Part shown: positions 60,678 through 64,000 of the stretch, piece by piece
Layout: each line of letters starts with the position of its first letter
Position numbering within the stretch: the first letter of the stretch is position 1
Origin: Rhodospirillales bacterium
GTDB lineage: Bacteria > Pseudomonadota > Alphaproteobacteria > Rhodospirillales > Casp-alpha2
DNA length: 64,000 bases
Reading direction: 5' to 3'
NCBI GenBank assembly: GCA_023145215.1
Contig: JAGLED010000008.1
Location: forward strand, 62,001-126,000
Notes under the pieces: generated by a model
The model's database searches: none
What the model was told of the DNA's origin: nothing
What the model saw: the letters and a program-made list of their open reading frames with translations, nothing else
Translations under genes and position numbers: made by a program

Positions 60678-61202
60678 ATGAATAGCATGCGCCCGCGCCG
60701 TCGTCCCCTTTTGCTGACGATTTTCGTCCTTGCCGGATTTTTCCTTGCCGGCTTGCCCATCGCCCACGCGCAGACCCAGGGTACGGGTCTGCCACTTCCC
60801 CGCTATGTCAGCCTGCGCGCGGCGGAGGTCAACCTGCGCACGGGCCCGGGCGTCCAGTATCCGGTCGAATGGATATTCCAGCGTGAATCGTTGCCGGTCG
60901 AAATCATCAAGGAATACCGCACGTGGCGGCTGGTCCGGGATTGGGAAGGCACGCAGGGCTGGATGCACCAAAGCATGCTATCCGGCAAACGCACTTTCCT
61001 GGTCACCGGCAAGGACCGCACGGTCAGGGCCGAGCCGGACACCAAGAGCCGCGCCGTCGCAATCGTGCAGCACGGCATCATTGGCGAGATCACGTCATGT
61101 CCCGCCGCGGCCGGCTGGTGCAAGGTGCGGATCAAGGGGATCGAAGGCTGGCTACGCCGGGTCGAGTTCTGGGGCGTGTACCGGAACGAAACCTTCGAAT
61201 AA
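60678..61202 (+). CDS. Secreted SH3-domain protein
   Basis: 174 residues with a signal peptide (RRPLLLTIFVLAGFFLAGLP, cut near AHAQ). Two bacterial SH3-like (SH3b) units follow: YVSLRAAEVNLRTGPGVQYP and VTGKDRTVRAEPDTKSRAVA, each with a Trp-rich segment (RLVRDWEGTQGWMHQSML). SH3b domains bind peptidoglycan or partner proteins in the periplasm. Homologues are common in alphaproteobacteria without assigned function. Divergent from gyaR, with about 100 bases between starts. Confidence 0.82.
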   Translation: MNSMRPRRRPLLLTIFVLAGFFLAGLPIAHAQTQGTGLPLPRYVSLRAAEVNLRTGPGVQYPVEWIFQRESLPVEIIKEYRTWRLVRDWEGTQGWMHQSMLSGKRTFLVTGKDRTVRAEPDTKSRAVAIVQHGIIGEITSCPAAAGWCKVRIKGIEGWLRRVEFWGVYRNETFE

Positions 61203-61206
61203 CGGC

Positions 61207-61794
61207 TTACGCCAGGTCGCTCGCCAACGCGGACTTGGTCTCTTCCGAAAACACCGCGATATGACCGTACTTGGGGTGATTGATCCCCAGCATCACGCGA
61301 CCGTCGAACGCCTTGAACTTTTCAGCCTGCGCGTCGGCGAACGGGAAATGGATAAACTGCACCGACGATGCCTTGCCATCGGCCGTGGTCCGGTCGACGT
61401 CATCTTCCGGCACGCCTTTTATCGTCTCGTCATCGAACTCGAGCGTGATGGTTTCCTCGACCCCGCCAAGCCCGGACAGAAACACCTTGCGGCGCGCTTC
61501 GTCCTCGACTTCGAACATCAGGGTCGCAACCAGTTCGCGACCGTTCGGGATGAGCGGATTGTATGCGGCGAGTTCGTCCGCGATCTGCTCTTCGCCGCCT
61601 TTTTCGATATAGAGCATTTCATGGACCTGATGCCACATGGTCTCGTAGTTTTCGAAATAGAAGGTGGCGTCGGGGCCGCATGAAACGCGCCGGTCACGCT
61701 TCATTGCCGTGACGGCGGTGCGGCGCTCCTTGCGTGTCTTCGCGTACTCCTCGATGGGCATGATGTCTTCGCGAGTAATCTCGGTTCTGAGCAT
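61207..61794 (-). CDS. DUF3501 family protein
   Basis: 195 residues from the ATG at 61794 (an in-frame TTG lies just before), with GGAGGACATTTG upstream. LRTEITREDIMPIEEYAKTR, VSCGPDATFYFENYETMWHQ, VHEMLYIEKGGEEQIADELA and NPLIPNGRELVATLMFEVED are typical of DUF3501. The family regularly accompanies rubrerythrin and an Fe-S oxidoreductase, as here, and probably helps in peroxide defence. It is the last gene of that operon. Confidence 0.85.
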   Translation of the reverse strand: MLRTEITREDIMPIEEYAKTRKERRTAVTAMKRDRRVSCGPDATFYFENYETMWHQVHEMLYIEKGGEEQIADELAAYNPLIPNGRELVATLMFEVEDEARRKVFLSGLGGVEETITLEFDDETIKGVPEDDVDRTTADGKASSVQFIHFPFADAQAEKFKAFDGRVMLGINHPKYGHIAVFSEETKSALASDLA

Positions 61795-61821
61795 CAAATG
61801 TCCTCCGTCCTTTAAGTCGTA

Positions 61822-63153
61822 TTACAGTCCATATGCCCGGGCGAACACCTCGACCGGGTGAGTCACGTGCTCGATGCCATCCGTCGGTTTATCCAACATC
61901 TCGATACCCTGCACGATGTGGTCGCGCGCCAAAGGACATTCGGACAGCACGTACTTGGCGCCGGCGTCACCGGCTTTTCGGGCGACCGGCTTGCCGACCT
62001 TGAGGCCGACCTCGAAATTGTCCTTCATCACGCCCCAGGAACCGCCGTGCCCGGAGCAGCGCTCGATGACGTCGAGCTTCACGTCGGGAATCAGGCGCAG
62101 CATCTCGGCGGCTTTCTGACCCATGTTCTGGGCCCGGGAATGACAAGAGATATGCACCGTCACGCCGCCGTCGAGGGCTTCAAGGCCGTCGGCCAATCCC
62201 TCGTCCTTGGCGATCGAGACAATATATTCGGTGATGTCGAATGTGGCGCCACTGAGGATTTTGACGTCGTCGTCGTCCGGGACCACCAGTGGCCATTCGA
62301 ACTTGAGCATCAAGGCGCATGACGGTACGAGCGCGATGACGTCATAACCTTTTTCGATCCACGGCTTCAGGTCCTGCGCGGTCGCTTTGGCACTTTCGGC
62401 AACGGCCGCGATATCGCCCTGCTCCAACTGCGGCATGCCGCAGCAACGCGGATAGACCACTTCCGTTTCGACACCATTCTTCGCCAGAATGGCGCGGGCC
62501 GCGTTACCGATATCGGGATTGTTGTAGTTGGCGAAACAGGTCGCATACAGAACCGCCTTGCGGCCGTGCGCCGGCGCGGCCGTGTTCACGGACGGCACGT
62601 CTGTTTGCTCCGTGAACGGCGTCGACGTGAACTCCGGCAGCTTGGCTTGCCGGTGCACACCGAGCGTCGCTTCCATGGCCGGCCGGGTCAGCGAGTTGCC
62701 GCACTTCGACGCCCAGTTCGCAAGGCCCGCAACCTTACTGGCGAGCTGGCCGTTACGGTCGGTCTTGGTCAGTTGTTTCGCCGCGAACGGCACCTCGCCC
62801 TTTTTCAACTCGACCGCCCGATAGCGCAGCATCAGATGCGGGAAATCGAGGTTGAACTCGTGCGGCGGGACATATGGGCACTTCGTCATGAAGCACATGT
62901 CGCACAGGGTGCAAGCGTCAACGACGGGTTTGAAATCGGCGCTATTGACGGAATCGAGCTCACCCGACTCGGACTCGTCGATCAGATCGAAGAGCCTGGG
63001 AAAGCTGTCGCACAGGTTGAAGCAGCGCCGGCATCCATGACAGATGTCGAAAACGCGGCGCAGTTCTTCATCGAGTTTCGCTTCGTCGTAAAAATCGGGA
63101 TCCTGCCAAGGGATCGGATGGCGCTCCGGCGCCTCAAGACTGCCTTCGCTCAT
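61822..63153 (-). CDS. Fe-S-binding (GlpC/HdrD-like) oxidoreductase of the rubrerythrin cluster
   Basis: 443 residues. Two [4Fe-4S] motifs are at the N-terminus (CHGCRRCFNLCDSFPRLFDL and CTLCDMCFMTKCPYVPPHEF). Two Cys-Cys-Gly-type segments follow in the C-terminal half (VYPRCCGMPQLEQGDIA and ERCSGHGGSWGV), as in heterodisulfide-reductase subunit D. It probably passes electrons to rubrerythrin. It lies between the rubrerythrin and DUF3501 genes, with gaps below 100 bases. Confidence 0.88.
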   Translation of the reverse strand: MSEGSLEAPERHPIPWQDPDFYDEAKLDEELRRVFDICHGCRRCFNLCDSFPRLFDLIDESESGELDSVNSADFKPVVDACTLCDMCFMTKCPYVPPHEFNLDFPHLMLRYRAVELKKGEVPFAAKQLTKTDRNGQLASKVAGLANWASKCGNSLTRPAMEATLGVHRQAKLPEFTSTPFTEQTDVPSVNTAAPAHGRKAVLYATCFANYNNPDIGNAARAILAKNGVETEVVYPRCCGMPQLEQGDIAAVAESAKATAQDLKPWIEKGYDVIALVPSCALMLKFEWPLVVPDDDDVKILSGATFDITEYIVSIAKDEGLADGLEALDGGVTVHISCHSRAQNMGQKAAEMLRLIPDVKLDVIERCSGHGGSWGVMKDNFEVGLKVGKPVARKAGDAGAKYVLSECPLARDHIVQGIEMLDKPTDGIEHVTHPVEVFARAYGL

Positions 63154-63251
63154 GACTGATTCCTCAGAAAATGAAACGCTGGTTCAATCACGCTGGATGA
63201 TGAAGGGGGGCACACGCCCCCCTTCGATATCGCATCGATCAAACGTCGCGA

Positions 63252-63668
63252 TTATTCCATCGTGTCGAGCGCTTTCTGGAAGCGGCCGGCGTGCGACTTT
63301 TCAGCCTTCGCCAGCGTCTCGAACCAGTCGGCAATCTCGTCGAAACCTTCTTCACGGGCGGTTTTGGCCATACCCGGATACATGTCGGTGTATTCGTGCG
63401 TTTCACCGGCGATCGCCGCTTTCAGGTTGGCGCCGGTATCGCCGATCGGCTCACCCGTCGCCGGATCGCCGACTTCTTCGAGGAATTCGAGGTGGCCATG
63501 CGCGTGGCCCGTTTCACCTTCGGCGGTGGAGCGGAAAACGGCGGCAACGTCGTTGTAGCCCTCAACGTCGGCCTTTTGCGCGAAGTACAGGTAACGGCGG
63601 TTGGCCTGCGATTCGCCGGCAAAAGCCTCTTTCAGATTCTCTTCGGTTTTCGTTCCCTTGAGGGACAT
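63252..63668 (-). CDS. Rubrerythrin family protein
   Basis: The Met of [20 protein letters not shown] at 63668, after AGGAGGATCAT, gives 138 residues. Two ExxH di-iron motifs are visible in [20 protein letters not shown] and [19 protein letters not shown] with a third acidic helix ([20 protein letters not shown]). The C-terminal rubredoxin domain of classical rubrerythrin is missing, so it is an erythrin-vacuolar or ferritin-like form that reduces peroxide using the neighbouring Fe-S protein. Confidence 0.88.
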   Translation of the reverse strand: MSLKGTKTEENLKEAFAGESQANRRYLYFAQKADVEGYNDVAAVFRSTAEGETGHAHGHLEFLEEVGDPATGEPIGDTGANLKAAIAGETHEYTDMYPGMAKTAREEGFDEIADWFETLAKAEKSHAGRFQKALDTME

Positions 63669-63695
63669 ATGATCCTCCTTCTGCATAATCTCTTT

Positions 63696-63727
63696 GAGTG
63701 GCAATACTCATGCGAGTGGGAATACTC
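63696..63727. promoter_or_regulatory. Two tandem dyads in the rubrerythrin leader
   Basis: GAGTGGCAATACTC (63696) and GAGTGGGAATACTC (63714) are 18 bases apart, each with GAGT/ACTC arms. They lie 24-55 bases after the predicted transcription start. This form resembles operators of Rrf2-type Fe-S or nitric oxide sensors; the regulator is not identified. Confidence 0.5.
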
Positions 63728-63757
63728 GTAAGGGCGCAGAGGCCCGTGCACGCAGCA

Positions 63758-63786
63758 AATATGCCTCTCGCTCAGCAGCAAGTCAA
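63758..63786 (-). promoter_or_regulatory. Promoter of the rubrerythrin operon
   Basis: Minus strand TTGACT, 17 bases, CATATT. The ICE-like box ends four bases upstream of its -35 hexamer. Confidence 0.65.
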
Positions 63787-63789
63787 CGG

Positions 63790-63806
63790 ATTAGAATCGT
63801 TCTAAT
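63790..63806. promoter_or_regulatory. ICE-like (Irr) box
   Basis: ATTAGAATCGTTCTAAT is a perfect dyad around TCG and matches the iron control element bound by Irr (TTTAGAA...TTCTAAA form). It lies between the Irr-like gene and rubrerythrin, just upstream of the rubrerythrin -35 box, which would suit activation. Confidence 0.6.
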
Positions 63807-63815
63807 TTTGGAAAA

Positions 63816-64000
63816 TTAGTCTTCGCGAACGCGAATGACGACATCGACACGGGATATCTTCGCCCCGCCCGGCGGCGTCGGCAGACTGGACACCACGACA
63901 TCGTTGGACGCGACATCTTCGAGATGGCCGTCGTTTTCGAAGTAGAAATGGTGGTGATCGGAGGTATTGGTGTCGAAGTAGGATCGGCCCGCTTCGACCG
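63816..64000 (-). CDS. irr: Irr/Fur family iron-responsive regulator, C-terminal part (partial)
   Basis: The last 61 codons are inside the window, read leftward from the edge to TAA. YFDTNTSDHHHFYFENDGHL is the His-rich segment of Irr-type Fur proteins (His-His-His heme/iron site) and the domain ends in AKISRVDVVIRVRED. Irr adjusts iron genes to heme status in alphaproteobacteria. The rest, with the DNA-binding half, lies beyond the window. The ICE-like box beside it supports the call. Confidence 0.78.
   Translation of the reverse strand, partial: VEAGRSYFDTNTSDHHHFYFENDGHLEDVASNDVVVSSLPTPPGGAKISRVDVVIRVRED

Overview
The window is a GC-rich chromosome segment of an alphaproteobacterium, most likely Rhodospirillales-like. 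Markers are a GcrA cell-cycle regulator, a SAM-II riboswitch in front of metZ, an Irr-type Fur protein with an ICE-like box, an alphaproteobacterial glutamate-cysteine ligase and a GTA_holin_3TM-type holin. All functions are read from sequence motifs, gene order and remembered family features; no database search was run.

Host layout, left part (1-22 kb): end of a CaiB-type CoA-transferase, DUF6969-like protein, HtrA-like periplasmic protease, D-cysteine desulfhydrase, ilvE, ubiA, rsmE-gshA, a polar amino-acid type ABC importer without its ATPase, a divergent RpiR-allE-allA ureide operon, tRNA-Arg(CCT), a MarR-GNAT fusion, PagL-like lipid A deacylase, prolyl iminopeptidase, a DUF4743 Nudix protein, gcrA and methylmalonyl-CoA mutase. 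Host layout, right part (50.4-64 kb): tldD, DUF3422, a BNR-repeat/ThiS/SRPBCC/ArsR group, SAM-II-metZ, pabB-pabC, a 2-hydroxyacid dehydrogenase, an SH3 protein, and a rubrerythrin/Fe-S/DUF3501 operon below an Irr-like gene.

Between about 26.7 and 50.3 kb lies a leftward podovirus-type structural cluster. In transcription order it has a small proline-rich protein, portal, Bbp19-like protein, scaffold, HK97-type capsid, a capsid-adjacent small protein, SleB hydrolase, two T7-type tail fibres, a spanin-like protein, 3TM holin, tail tubular proteins A and B, an internal protein, a possible small terminase and the large terminase. Host genes flank it on both sides, so the whole cluster is visible. 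It has no integrase, repressor, DNA polymerase, helicase, primase or phage RNA polymerase. This is the profile of a domesticated particle or gene-transfer-agent-like element, or of a decayed prophage.

Woven through this cluster, and in two satellite loci (8.5-10.3 kb and 22.1-25.2 kb), is a family of modular proteins with peptidoglycan-binding-like (PGB) domains, each beside a small opposing or upstream gene that looks like an immunity gene. In one class the PGB domain is N-terminal and the variable end C-terminal, and the partner gene converges on that end. In the other class two PGB domains are C-terminal and the variable end N-terminal, and the partner diverges from it or lies just upstream. 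Orphan toxin tips, tandem duplications (about 820 bp and 1.22 kb) and decayed partner genes occur exactly at the toxin-tip/partner side. Several partner genes share an unusual upstream element (CTGGTCCnTsCATAA-like), 32-46 bases before the start codon. I infer a polymorphic toxin-immunity system tied to the podovirus-like particle; this is the main candidate for something undescribed.
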